Assembly (NCBI RefSeq): GCF_002261425.1
Contig: NZ_NEVJ01000003.1
Coordinates: 3,472,001-3,536,000, forward strand
From: Bordetella genomosp. 9
GTDB taxonomy: Bacteria; Pseudomonadota; Gammaproteobacteria; Burkholderiales; Burkholderiaceae_B
Length of the DNA: 64,000 nucleotides
Direction: 5' to 3'
Part shown: piece after piece, positions 52,339 to 61,375 of the stretch
Numbering within the stretch: position 1 is the first letter of the stretch
Layout of the letters: every line of letters starts with the position of its first letter
Notes under the pieces: model-generated
Databases searched by the model: none
The model's input: only the letters and a program-made list of their open reading frames with translations
Told to the model about the DNA's origin: nothing
Translations under genes and position numbers: made by a program

Positions 52339-53612
52339 GATGTTTCCCAGGATGGTTGGACGGTGCCGGTGGGGTGGAAGCGATAACGTCCTTCGCTCCA
52401 GCCCAGGCCGAACAGCGTCAGGACGTAGTCGTAGTAGGGAGCCTGCACGCCGGTGGCATCCGCCTTTTCGCGGGCCTGCGCCAGCAGCGTCTGCACGCGG
52501 GCGCGCTGTTTCTGCAGCAGATCGTCGCGGCGGGTGGCCTGCAGATAGGGCAGCAGCGCGGCGGAAAAGCCGAAGGGGCCGGTGCCGTCGGTGACGCCGG
52601 TGGCCGTGCGTACCGATTCCGGCGGATATCCCAGCGTCGCGGTCGCCGCGGCCAGGCCTTGGGTGGCGGCGCGCAGCGGCATCGCCAGCGGGTCTTCATC
52701 CGGCGTCAGGCCCGCCCACATGTAGGTGCGGATGGCGTCGTAGCTGCCGATATCGCCCTTGACCGGATCGGTGGCGAAGCGGCCGGGCGTGGAAGCTCCG
52801 CTGGCGGACGTCCTGGGCGCCATGTAGGCCACCCAGTCGGCCACATAGCCCGTGTCCTGTCCGCCGGCGTAGACCGCCGGGGTATTGCGGGCGATCTCCT
52901 GCCAGAGCGCGCGATTGCCGGCATTGGCCAGCCTGCGCAATACGGGCGGCGGCAGGTAGCTGGCGTTCAGGCGCCAGATGTTGCCCGGCAGGGCGAAGCC
53001 CTTGGGTCCTGGCAGCAGCATGCGGCCCAGCCCTGGCAGCTCGACGGTCTCTTCGGCCTCGATGCGCGCGAGCAGGGCATGCGCGCGGTCCGCGTAGTCC
53101 TTGCGGCCCCACAGCCTGGCGGCTTCCAGCAGGTCATAGGCGATCCAGAGGTCGGCATCGGCGGCGGAGTTGGCGTCCAGCACCCGCCAGCCGCCATCCG
53201 GCGCCAGGCCCCAGAACCAGGCCGGCAGGCGCTTGCCGATATCGCCGCCGGCCAGGTTGGCTTCGGTCCATGTCCACAGCCGGTCGAAGGTGGCCTGGTC
53301 GCCCGCCACCAGCGCGAAGAACATGCCGTAGGACTGGCCTTCGGACGAGCTGTGGCGCTGCGGGGTGCTGGCATCGAGCACCCGTCCATCCGGCTGGATG
53401 AAGCGGGCCTGGAAGTCTTGCCATAGCGGCCAGGGCGCGGCCACGCAGCTTGCCGGACTCGCGCCCGTGCCCGTGGTCGCGGCGGCCGTGGCCGCGGACC
53501 CGGCGCCCGCCGCGCCGGCGACGCAGGGCAGCCATACCGATAGCACCGCCAGCGTCCGGCGCCAGGCCGGCGCGCGGGAGGCCGGTCGGCGTGCCCGTGC
53601 CCTGTCCATCAT
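52314..53612 (-). CDS. bcsZ: Periplasmic cellulase BcsZ (glycoside hydrolase family 8)
   Basis: A 432-residue enzyme with a signal peptide ending about residue 37. The GH8 catalytic acid Glu is in SSSEGQSYGMFFALVAGD, and the DADLWIAYDLLEAARLW (about 145) and NIWRLNASYLPPPVLRRLA segments follow. It trims glucan during synthesis and helps export. ATG 53612 overlaps the BcsB stop by ATGA. The C-terminus has a short family-unlike tail (RRASAP), probably caused by the overlap with bcsC. Confidence 0.92.
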   Translation of the reverse strand: MMDRARARRPASRAPAWRRTLAVLSVWLPCVAGAAGAGSAATAAATTGTGASPASCVAAPWPLWQDFQARFIQPDGRVLDASTPQRHSSSEGQSYGMFFALVAGDQATFDRLWTWTEANLAGGDIGKRLPAWFWGLAPDGGWRVLDANSAADADLWIAYDLLEAARLWGRKDYADRAHALLARIEAEETVELPGLGRMLLPGPKGFALPGNIWRLNASYLPPPVLRRLANAGNRALWQEIARNTPAVYAGGQDTGYVADWVAYMAPRTSASGASTPGRFATDPVKGDIGSYDAIRTYMWAGLTPDEDPLAMPLRAATQGLAAATATLGYPPESVRTATGVTDGTGPFGFSAALLPYLQATRRDDLLQKQRARVQTLLAQAREKADATGVQAPYYDYVLTLFGLGWSEGRYRFHPTGTVQPSWETSCRRASAP

Positions 53613-55915
53613 TGCTTCAGGCGCCGCTGCGCGCGCGCATGCAGCGACCAGTACAGGACCGCCGCCAGCAGCAGCGCGCCCAGCAGGCAGCAGGCCAGGA
53701 AAAGCAGCAGGTGGCGGCTGAAGAACCACTCCGCGTATTCCACCGGCCCCAGCTTGCCCACGTAATAGCTGTCCTGCGCCAACAGGCTTTCGACCTGCTT
53801 GCCGCGCACCATCGCCAGCGAGCCCCTGATGCCGTGGTCGCTGCTGCTGTCGTCCAGCAGCACGTCCAGCGCGTCGGCCAGGCCCTGCGGCTTGTTGCCC
53901 GAAACGACGACCACGCTGCGGCCCGCGGTGAGCGGCGACTCGAAGCCCGCCAGCATGGCGTCGGCGCTATCGCTGTTGAAGGAAACGACATCGCGCGGCC
54001 GTTCGGGCGTGCCCAGCCAGGCGGAGGTCTTGTAGACCAGGTCGGACAGGCTGAAGCGCTTGTCCTTGCCGTCCACCGACGCCGGCATGTATTGCGCCCA
54101 CTGCTTGAGCAGCGGCTGGTTGTCGCCGGAGGCGATCACCAGCAGGTCCTTGTCCGCCAGCTTGGCCGCTTGGCCGGCCTGGCTGACGGTCACGGCGGTG
54201 GCGGGATAGCCCGTCGATGCGCCCAGGCGTCCCAACAGCGTCAGGTAGGCGCTGTAGTCGGATACCGCGGGCTGGTCGGGCAGCACCACGGCGGTCTGCG
54301 ACAGGTCGGCCATCCGCGTGAACGGAAAGCCGGCCTTGTCGAAGGCGGCCAGGTCGGGCATGGCGATGAAATGCGGCAGTTGCGAGATATCGATCGTCGA
54401 ATCCGGATCGATCGCGCCGCGCACGTTGTCCAGCAGCGCGTCCTTGCAATCGCCCTGCTTAAGCACGTCGTAGGAGTAGTACAGCTGCAGCTGCGAGCGC
54501 GGCGGCAGCAGGAACAGCGGCAGCTCCAGTCGCTTTTCGGCGGGCAGCGTGCTGTCGGACATCAAGGTGTCCGTCAGCGACGGCGCCTTGGCGGCGGGCA
54601 GCGGGATGCCTTGCACGAACTGGTCGTTCAGGCTCACGCTCAGCACCGATTTGTCGCTGGTCGGCCTGGGCGTATAGCGGTACTTCAAGTCCACCGGAAC
54701 GCGCTTGTCGCGCCAGGCGAACAGGTCCGGCGGCAGGCGCAGGTTCACCCGTATCAGGTCGGGACGATAGCCCGCGACGTTCAGCGCGCGGGCCTCGGCG
54801 AGTTCGCCGAACTTGACCGGGCGGTCGCTGGGCAGCCAGTTCGGCGCGTCGTAGGGCTTGCGCGGCTCCAGGGGCTTCAGGCCCGTGATCGTGGCGGTCG
54901 CGCCGGACAGGGTCTGGCTGCCCAGGGCCAGCGCATTCGCGGCGGTCTTCAGGTCGGCGCCGTCGCGCCCCTGGATCACCAGCAGCTTGCCGTTGGGATC
55001 GTTGGGATTGGTGACGATGGAGATGGTCGGCCCATTGACGGCCGCCTGCCCCGCGCCGCCCGCCTGCACGCCGGGGACGGCCGTGCCGCCGGCCACCAGC
55101 ACGATGGCGTTGCCTTCCTTCGGCAGCTGGCCGATGGATGCGGGAAAGCGGGCGCCGCGATAGTCGGCCAGCGCGCCGAACCACGACGACAGCGCGCCGG
55201 CGGCTTCCAGCGTGGCCGTGTCGGGATTGGCGGCGAACACCATGGGCAGCACCAGCCGGCGCACGTCGCGGCGGTCGAAGAACGGCAGCGGCAGGGTCGA
55301 CAGGTCGTTGCGCATGCGCAGCGGCGCCACCGTCAGCTCCAGCACGCTCTGGTTGCCGATATTGGCCCACAGGCTGGAGTGCAGCGGATCCTCGCACTGC
55401 ATCGTGTAGTGGCCGATCAGCTGCAGGTTCAGCCGGTTGAAGTCGGTGATAAGGCGGGCCGGGATATCGACCGTGCGCTGCAGGTTCTTGCCGCCGTCTT
55501 CCTTGGGCACCGGAATGCTGTAGGCGACCTCGCCATTGACCATCACGTTGATGTGCGACAGGTCCGGCAGCAGCGCCGGCGAATAGGCATAGTCCAGCTT
55601 CAGCTTCGCCCCGGTGACCACCTCATCGGCGCGCACGCTGAACGGTACCCCGTTGCTGCCATCCACGCCGGTGATGTTCAGCGGATACTGGGCGCCCAGT
55701 TGCTTCAGCGACAGCGAGTAGGTGCGCGAGCCGTCCGGCGCCGGGGGCGCGGATGCCGCGGCGGCTGGCGTGGACTGCATCGCCGCAGGGTCGGCGGCAG
55801 GCGCGCCGGCGGGCGCGGCCCAGGCGGTGTGGAAAGCGCTGGCCAACAGCGTGCCGGCGAGCGTGCCGCATACGCCGCGGCGTATGCGGTGGACGCGATT
55901 GTGGAACACGGTCAT
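53609..55915 (-). CDS. bcsB: Cellulose synthase periplasmic subunit BcsB
   Basis: A 768-residue periplasmic protein with a signal peptide (residues 1-33) and a Pro/Ala-rich stretch, two carbohydrate-binding-type jelly-roll domains separated by flavodoxin-like domains, and one C-terminal membrane helix (about 735-757) that packs against BcsA. Conserved parts include LKLDYAYSPALLPDLSHINVMVNGEVAYSIPVP. ATG 55915 overlaps the BcsA stop by ATGA. Confidence 0.93.
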   Translation of the reverse strand: MTVFHNRVHRIRRGVCGTLAGTLLASAFHTAWAAPAGAPAADPAAMQSTPAAAASAPPAPDGSRTYSLSLKQLGAQYPLNITGVDGSNGVPFSVRADEVVTGAKLKLDYAYSPALLPDLSHINVMVNGEVAYSIPVPKEDGGKNLQRTVDIPARLITDFNRLNLQLIGHYTMQCEDPLHSSLWANIGNQSVLELTVAPLRMRNDLSTLPLPFFDRRDVRRLVLPMVFAANPDTATLEAAGALSSWFGALADYRGARFPASIGQLPKEGNAIVLVAGGTAVPGVQAGGAGQAAVNGPTISIVTNPNDPNGKLLVIQGRDGADLKTAANALALGSQTLSGATATITGLKPLEPRKPYDAPNWLPSDRPVKFGELAEARALNVAGYRPDLIRVNLRLPPDLFAWRDKRVPVDLKYRYTPRPTSDKSVLSVSLNDQFVQGIPLPAAKAPSLTDTLMSDSTLPAEKRLELPLFLLPPRSQLQLYYSYDVLKQGDCKDALLDNVRGAIDPDSTIDISQLPHFIAMPDLAAFDKAGFPFTRMADLSQTAVVLPDQPAVSDYSAYLTLLGRLGASTGYPATAVTVSQAGQAAKLADKDLLVIASGDNQPLLKQWAQYMPASVDGKDKRFSLSDLVYKTSAWLGTPERPRDVVSFNSDSADAMLAGFESPLTAGRSVVVVSGNKPQGLADALDVLLDDSSSDHGIRGSLAMVRGKQVESLLAQDSYYVGKLGPVEYAEWFFSRHLLLFLACCLLGALLLAAVLYWSLHARAQRRLKQ

Positions 55916-58149
55916 CTATTTCTCGCAGTGCCGTTGGGACTTTGCGCCGCAGCCGCGGCAGGGGGCGTGGCCGCCGGCGCCGGGCGGCGCTGGCGGAAGG
56001 GTTCGTAGAAGGTGTGGCGCAACACCAGCGCGAAGCCGTGTATGCCTATCCGGGTCACCTCGGCCAAGGCCGCCAATGGGGCATCCGGCTTGCGGTTGCC
56101 CCAGCCCGACGCCCAGGTATCGGCGCGCGCGAAGGTCAATTGGGACAGCTGCACCTGCTGGGCGACGCTCAGGCCGTCGAAGCGCAGCCCGACCCGTTCC
56201 GCGCGGCTGAACACCACGGTAGCGGGAAACACGCCTTCTTCGTCGCCGCGAAAAATCGAGATATGGACTTTGTCGTGCAGCGGCACGTTGGCGCCGTCCG
56301 GCAGCAACAGGCCCAGCCCGGTCTGCGAGAAATCGCTGGTCTCGCAAACGACGGTCTTGCCGTTCGCCAGTTTCACCATGGCGGGCAGCTTCGCCGCCAC
56401 GCGCGGGTCGTTGCGCAGTTGGCGGCTTTCGGCCGCCACCGCCACGCTGGCGCTGGTGATGATGATGTTGTAGACGGTCCAGGCCAGGTTGATGCAGATG
56501 GTGGTGGTGACGTCGGCGTCGCCATGGCCCAGGGCCAGCATGGTCAGCCCCGCGATCATGCCCGCCACGTTGAGGGCCAGCAGCACGATGTACGGCCGCG
56601 CCATGGTCCAGTCGAAATACGACTGCTCGATGACGCCGCCCTTGGACGTGACGTTGAACTTGCCCAGCTTGGGATTGACCAGCGCCAGCACGACGGGCCG
56701 CATGATGTACCACGCCAGCACCGATTCGTAGACTTCGTTCCAGAAGGAATGGCGGAAACGCCCCTGGATGCGCGAGTTGGTGATGCTGGCATGCAGCAGG
56801 TGGGGCAGCGCATAGACCGTGATCATCAGGGCCGACGCCTGGAAGACGTGGGCGCCGAAGAACAGATAGGCCAGCGGCGCCGTCAGGAACACGATGCGCG
56901 GCAGCCCGTAGAAGAAGTGCAGCATCGCGTTCAGGTAGCACAGCCGCTGGCCGAACTTCAGCCCCTTGCCCACCAGCGGGTTGTCCACGCGGAATATCTG
57001 CGCCATGCCGCGCGCCCAGCGTATGCGCTGGCCGATGTGCGCGGCCAGGCTTTCCGTCGCCAGCCCCGCCGCCTGCGGGATGCCCAGGAACGCGGTGTTG
57101 TAGCCGGCGCGGCTCAGTTTCAAGGCGGTGTGGGCGTCCTCGGTGACCGTTTCCACCGCCACGCCGCCGACTTCCTCCAATGGCGCGCGGCGCAGGATGG
57201 CGCACGATCCGCAGAAGAAAGAGGCATTCCACAGGTCGTTGCCGTCCTGCACCAGGCCGTAGAAGAGCTCGCCTTCGTTCGGTACGGCCCGTCCGGTCTT
57301 GAGATTCTTTTCGAAGGGGTCGGCCGAGAAGAAGAAATGGGGCGTCTGCAGCATGGCGAGCTTGCGGTCCTTCAGGAACCAGCCCATGCAAAGCTGCAGG
57401 AAGGAGCGTGTCGGCACGTGGTCGCAGTCGAAGATCGCGACGTATTCGCCCTGGGTCTGCTTGAGCGCCCAGTTCAGGTTGCCGGCCTTGGCGTGACGGT
57501 TGTCCTCGCGGGTGATGTAGCCCGCGCCGACCTCCTGGCAGAAGTCGCGGAATTCGGCGCGGCGGCCGTCGTCCAGCAGATAGACGCGCAGCTTGTCGGC
57601 GGGCCAGTCCATGGTGAGCGCGGTGTAGACCGTCTGCCTGACCACGTTCAAGGGCTCGTTGTAGGTCGGGATGAAGATATCCACCGACGGCCACAGCGTG
57701 ATGTCGGCGGGCAGCGGCGTGGGCTTGCGGCGCAGCGGCCAGGCCGTCTGCAGATAGCCGAGCAGCAGGACCGCGAGCGCGTAGCACTCCGCCAGCACCA
57801 GGCCCCAGCCGAACAGCGTATCGACGGTGTTGTCGAAGTCCAGCGTCGCCGTCACGCGCCAGTACATGTAGCGCAGCGACGCCGTGCAGGACAGCACGAT
57901 CAACGTGAGCACCGCGAGCTGTCCGCGGATGCGGCGCACGCAGAGCGCGAACAGGAAGGTCACCACGCAGAACACCAGCTGCTGTTCCAGCGTCAGCGGG
58001 ATGATGACCGTGAGCCATACGAGCAGCACCGCCACGATGCCGATCGCCACGCGCAGCGGCAGGCTGGTCCAGAGGCCGCGCTGCAGCAGCCGGTCCCCGG
58101 GCGCCGGACCGGCCGGCGGATAGTGGAACGACTGCGTCGGCCCCTTCAT
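55912..58149 (-). CDS. bcsA: Cellulose synthase catalytic subunit BcsA
   Basis: A 745-residue inner-membrane glycosyltransferase of family GT2. The catalytic motifs are all present: DDG at 193-195, DCD at 241-243, TED at 336-338 and QRIRW at 374-378. The PilZ domain has RNDPR at 579-583 and DFSQTG at 606-611, so cyclic di-GMP activation should be intact. Eight or so membrane helices surround the domains. ATG 58149 overlaps the BcsQ stop by ATGA, which fixes the start. Confidence 0.95.
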   Translation of the reverse strand: MKGPTQSFHYPPAGPAPGDRLLQRGLWTSLPLRVAIGIVAVLLVWLTVIIPLTLEQQLVFCVVTFLFALCVRRIRGQLAVLTLIVLSCTASLRYMYWRVTATLDFDNTVDTLFGWGLVLAECYALAVLLLGYLQTAWPLRRKPTPLPADITLWPSVDIFIPTYNEPLNVVRQTVYTALTMDWPADKLRVYLLDDGRRAEFRDFCQEVGAGYITREDNRHAKAGNLNWALKQTQGEYVAIFDCDHVPTRSFLQLCMGWFLKDRKLAMLQTPHFFFSADPFEKNLKTGRAVPNEGELFYGLVQDGNDLWNASFFCGSCAILRRAPLEEVGGVAVETVTEDAHTALKLSRAGYNTAFLGIPQAAGLATESLAAHIGQRIRWARGMAQIFRVDNPLVGKGLKFGQRLCYLNAMLHFFYGLPRIVFLTAPLAYLFFGAHVFQASALMITVYALPHLLHASITNSRIQGRFRHSFWNEVYESVLAWYIMRPVVLALVNPKLGKFNVTSKGGVIEQSYFDWTMARPYIVLLALNVAGMIAGLTMLALGHGDADVTTTICINLAWTVYNIIITSASVAVAAESRQLRNDPRVAAKLPAMVKLANGKTVVCETSDFSQTGLGLLLPDGANVPLHDKVHISIFRGDEEGVFPATVVFSRAERVGLRFDGLSVAQQVQLSQLTFARADTWASGWGNRKPDAPLAALAEVTRIGIHGFALVLRHTFYEPFRQRRPAPAATPPAAAAAQSPNGTARNR

Positions 58150-58925
58150 GGCGTCGGGCTCCCCGTATCGGCCAGGCGCGCCAGCACGTGGCGCGCGCAT
58201 TGCTGAAGGTCATGCGCCGCGCGTCCGTTCGGATCGTAGTCCAGCACCTTCATGTTGCAAGCCAGCGCTTCGCGCACGGACTCGTCGTCGTGGATCACGC
58301 CCACGGTCCGGGCGCCCAGCTGGTGCCGCATGACCTCGACCACGTCCTGGGTCAGGCGGCGCGAGCGGTCCACCTGGTTGATCGCATAGACGCAGGGGGT
58401 GTCGCCGCGCGCATTGGCGCCGCCGAACGCTTCCACCATCGACGCGGTCGCCGGCAGCGTCGCATACGACGCCGCGTCGGCCAGCGTGACGGCCACGACG
58501 AGATCCGCGGCCGCGATCGCCTGCCGCGTGTAGACGGACGGGCCGGGCGGCGTATCGATCAGCACGATGGCGTCGTCGGGCAATTGCATGGCGCGCAGGC
58601 GCGCGGCCAGCAGGCCCGGCTCGTCGCGCAGGCGGCGCTCCAGGCGCTCGCGGTCGCTTTCCGGCAACTGGCCATGCGGGACCACGTCGACACCGTCCTT
58701 GCCGGGCAGGCGCGCATCGTCCCAGCGCCGGTCGGACAAGGTCGCGCGGGCCAGGCCGTCCATGCCGTTCGAGCCGGCGTCGGCATGCAGGCGCAGGGCA
58801 TTCTGCGGATCCAGGTCGACCGCCACCACCGGCCGCCCCATGCGGGCCAGCGCCGCAGCGATGTTGGCGCTGATCGTCGTCTTGCCGACGCCGCCCTTGG
58901 CGGATATCACGGCGATGGTTTTCAC
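58146..58925 (-). CDS. bcsQ: BcsQ, ParA/MinD-like ATPase of the cellulose locus
   Basis: A 259-residue P-loop ATPase. The deviant Walker A motif AVISAKGGVGKTTISANIAAAL is at residues 5-26, DLDPQNALRLH at 37-47 and the Walker B-like IVLIDTPPGP near 124-133. BcsQ helps localise cellulose synthesis at the cell pole. It overlaps both neighbours by ATGA. Confidence 0.93.
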   Translation of the reverse strand: MKTIAVISAKGGVGKTTISANIAAALARMGRPVVAVDLDPQNALRLHADAGSNGMDGLARATLSDRRWDDARLPGKDGVDVVPHGQLPESDRERLERRLRDEPGLLAARLRAMQLPDDAIVLIDTPPGPSVYTRQAIAAADLVVAVTLADAASYATLPATASMVEAFGGANARGDTPCVYAINQVDRSRRLTQDVVEVMRHQLGARTVGVIHDDESVREALACNMKVLDYDPNGRAAHDLQQCARHVLARLADTGSPTP

Positions 58926-59566
58926 GATGAAAGCAGCCGTTTGAACAGGTCGGGCAGGCGCCCCGAGGCCGGCTCGGACGGGCTGTCCGCCACCAGGCGG
59001 CGGAAGGGGTCCCCGGACGCGCCGGGAAGTCCGGCCGGCGCGGCCATTTGCTCGTTCGCGGCGGCCTCGGCGGCCGGCGCCGCGACAGGGCCGCCGGCTG
59101 GTGCGGCGATCGCCGCGGGTGTCGCGGTGAAGGAGGGGGCGGACGGCGCGGCCGAAGGCACGGCAGCGGATGCGGCCGAGAATGCGGCGGCGGGCGGCAC
59201 GACCGGGTCGGCGACGTGGCTCGCGGGCGCCGGCTCAGGCGGCTGCGGAACCAGGAAGGCGCGCGGCACGTCGCGGTTGAATGGCTTCGGACTGGGCGCG
59301 ATGAACTGCGGCTGCGGCCGGACGGGTTCGGCGGCGGCGCCCTGCGCGTCGGCCGCCCGTTGCGCGGCCTGCGCCATCACGGCGCCGTCATCCACGCCGA
59401 CCGCGGGCGCCGCGACGGGCTGCAGGGGGTCGAAGGCCGCCAGCATGGGCCAGCGCGCCCGGGCCTGGCTGGCCGCCGCCAGCGTGGCGATTTCCTGGTA
59501 GCCCGCGGGATCCCCGCCGAACTGCGCGTAAAGCCGCGCGATATCGTTGTCGTCATCGGAATGCAT
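58922..59566 (-). CDS. bcsP: BcsP-like cellulose biosynthesis protein
   Basis: A 214-residue protein with low-complexity Ala/Pro-rich sequence in the middle. The N-terminus DDNDIARLYAQFGGDPAGYQEIA matches a short conserved segment of BcsR/BcsP proteins of cellulose loci. The C-terminus ends PDLFKRLLSS. It is the second gene of the run and overlaps BcsQ by ATGA. The exact role is not known; it is probably a cytoplasmic organiser with BcsQ. Confidence 0.78.
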   Translation of the reverse strand: MHSDDDNDIARLYAQFGGDPAGYQEIATLAAASQARARWPMLAAFDPLQPVAAPAVGVDDGAVMAQAAQRAADAQGAAAEPVRPQPQFIAPSPKPFNRDVPRAFLVPQPPEPAPASHVADPVVPPAAAFSAASAAVPSAAPSAPSFTATPAAIAAPAGGPVAAPAAEAAANEQMAAPAGLPGASGDPFRRLVADSPSEPASGRLPDLFKRLLSS

Positions 59567-59578
59567 GCGCCGGGCCCC

Positions 59579-60037
59579 TCATTTGGAAAAAACGAAACGC
59601 AGGCTGCCCGTTTCCGGGTCGGCGTGTTGCAACCGGACCTGCAGCGTGTCACCGGCCCCCGCGGCCGACATCCATCCCTGGTAGACGCCTTCCAGGAAAG
59701 CGGGCGTCCATTCCAGTTCGCCCGCGCCGAAACCGGCGGCCAGGGGCGTGCAAAAGTGTTCGATCAGCAGCGCGGCGTCGTCCTGTTCGGCCAGTGCGAC
59801 CAGGCCCCAGTCGAGCGGCGCCCATGCGGCATTCATGGCATCGCGCAGCTCGGCTATGCTGGCGCACGGCGGCAGGGGATACAGCGCGGCGTAGCGTCCG
59901 CCGATGCGGTGCATGAGGCCGCGCAGCTCCGCGGTCGACAGGTGCGCGCGGAACTCCTCGGCCTGGGCGCGCAGAAATCCCCGCCACTGCGGCGTGCAAA
60001 GGCGGCCATGCAAATACTCCAATTCGGCGCCTTGCAT
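59579..60037 (-). CDS. bcsD: Cellulose synthase subunit D (BcsD/AcsD-like)
   Basis: A 152-residue protein, close to the 156 residues of Komagataeibacter AcsD. Conserved features are the amphipathic helices RTxEEFRAHLSTAELRGLMHRIGGRYAALYPLP (about 24-56) and DWGLVALAEQDDAALLIEHFCTPLAAGFG. AcsD forms octamers that guide glucan chains in the periplasm. It is the first gene of the cellulose run; 12 bp separate it from bcsP. Confidence 0.85.
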   Translation of the reverse strand: MQGAELEYLHGRLCTPQWRGFLRAQAEEFRAHLSTAELRGLMHRIGGRYAALYPLPPCASIAELRDAMNAAWAPLDWGLVALAEQDDAALLIEHFCTPLAAGFGAGELEWTPAFLEGVYQGWMSAAGAGDTLQVRLQHADPETGSLRFVFSK

Positions 60038-60309
60038 TCAAGATCCCCAAACGAGTTGCATTGCGTGCGCGCGACCAGCAAAAGACCCTAGCGGGCGCAT
60101 GTGCGACTGATTGTGAATTAGGGGTCTTTGTTTAACAAGGCTTGATCGCGTGTAACTCCACAAGCTTCTAGGCTTTGTCGATTTATTTCCGGCCGTTCTT
60201 GGGGGTTGTTGCGCTGCCGCGAAGCTAATATCACAGAAGTTGCTGATTTCGTGCGCAAAATAACATAATCTTGCCGAAACACTTTGTGGTGTCTTGCCAA
60301 CGTAAATTC
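60038..60309 (-). promoter_or_regulatory. AT-rich upstream region of the cellulose operon
   Basis: This 272-bp gap is much richer in A/T than the rest of the window and holds no supportable gene. It contains a perfect interrupted palindrome TTGTTTAACAA (60128-60138). It must hold the promoter of the bcs run, which reads leftward. No sigma-factor consensus is clear enough to name. Confidence 0.5.
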
Positions 60310-60340
60310 AAAAAAAACCGCACCGGCGCAGCCGGTGCGG
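60310..60340 (-). terminator. Rho-independent terminator of the deacetylase gene
   Basis: On the minus strand a perfect 10-bp GC-rich stem (60340-60331 and 60327-60318) with a 3-base loop is followed by eight T residues. It begins 26 bp after the stop of the deacetylase gene and separates the liv/deacetylase operon from the bcs operon. Confidence 0.95.
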
Positions 60341-60365
60341 CATCCCTCCCGCTACATCAAACGAT

Positions 60366-61265
60366 TCAGGGCCGGAGCATGACGCCGTCCTTTAGTCCTG
60401 CGCAGTGGTCGTAGATTTCGCCCGGACGCGTGAACCAAACCTTGTCGCGCTGGGGATGGTCCACGATGTATTTCAAGGCCCGGCGCAGCGCGCGCAGGCG
60501 ATACGGCTGCCCGACGATCATGGTGTGCAGGGCGATGCCGCATACCAGCGGCTGCTTTTCCGACTGGGCCAGCATCTCCTCGAACTGCTCGATGATCATC
60601 TGTTCGAAGTCCTGCGCGGTGTGGCGGCGCACCAGCATCTGGGGTGAATCGTTGATCTCCAGCGGATACGGCACCGACATCAGCGGGCCGGAGCGGGTCT
60701 TCATCCACACCGGCTGATCGTCGGCCGGCCAGTCCATCACGAACTTGTAGCCGGTATCCACCAGCAGCTCGGGCGTCTGCGCGCTTTGCGACATCCACGG
60801 GCCCATCCAGCCGCGCACGTCCTGCCCCGCGTGCTTCTTGATGGCGTCGCGCACCTCGGTCAGCAGGCGGGCTTCGTCGGCGGGCCACAGGTGGCCCTGT
60901 GCTTCGGCGTTGGTGCGGCCGTGCCCGATGAGTTCGTCGCCGCGCTTGAGGATGGGCTCGAGCACATCGGGGGCGTACTCGAACAGCACCGTATTCATCA
61001 GGTGCGACGCCGGCAGGCCGAGCTCGTCGAACAGCTCCAGCAGGCGCCAGACGCCCACCCGGTTGCCGTAGTCGCGCCAGGCGAAGCCGCGCGCGTCGGG
61101 CTGCGGCAGCTCGGTGCCCAGGTGATGGCCCTTGCCGGTGCCGAAGGCGAAGTGCTCGATATTCAGGCCCAGGTAGACGGCCAGCCGCTTGCCGCCCGGC
61201 CAGCTGTAGTCGGGGCGTTTGGTGATGGCGCTGTACGGATACCGGTCGTGGTAGGGAAGTAGCAT
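60366..61265 (-). CDS. Polysaccharide deacetylase-fold protein, PuuE/allantoinase-like, copy 2
   Basis: A 299-residue NodB-fold protein, closely similar in every block to copy 1 at 29025: LGLNIEHFAFGTG, WRDYGNRVGVWRLLELFDELGLPASHL, LIGHGRTNAEAQG, RGWMGPWMSQS, FVMDWPADDQPVWMKT. ATG 61265 is fixed by the shared N-terminus MLLPYHDRYPYSAI. It lies 110 bp after livF in the same direction, so it is likely part of the transporter operon and acts on the imported compound, perhaps a cyclic amide or ureide. The substrate is inferred. Confidence 0.85.
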   Translation of the reverse strand: MLLPYHDRYPYSAITKRPDYSWPGGKRLAVYLGLNIEHFAFGTGKGHHLGTELPQPDARGFAWRDYGNRVGVWRLLELFDELGLPASHLMNTVLFEYAPDVLEPILKRGDELIGHGRTNAEAQGHLWPADEARLLTEVRDAIKKHAGQDVRGWMGPWMSQSAQTPELLVDTGYKFVMDWPADDQPVWMKTRSGPLMSVPYPLEINDSPQMLVRRHTAQDFEQMIIEQFEEMLAQSEKQPLVCGIALHTMIVGQPYRLRALRRALKYIVDHPQRDKVWFTRPGEIYDHCAGLKDGVMLRP

Positions 61266-61375
61266 GGGATCGATCCGAATGGGTGTGTCGACGTCAGGTT
61301 GATGGGGGCGGGGGTATGGCGCGATGGCCACGGCGGGCGGCCGCGCGGGAGGGTCCCGCCGGCCCTGCTCCGCCG

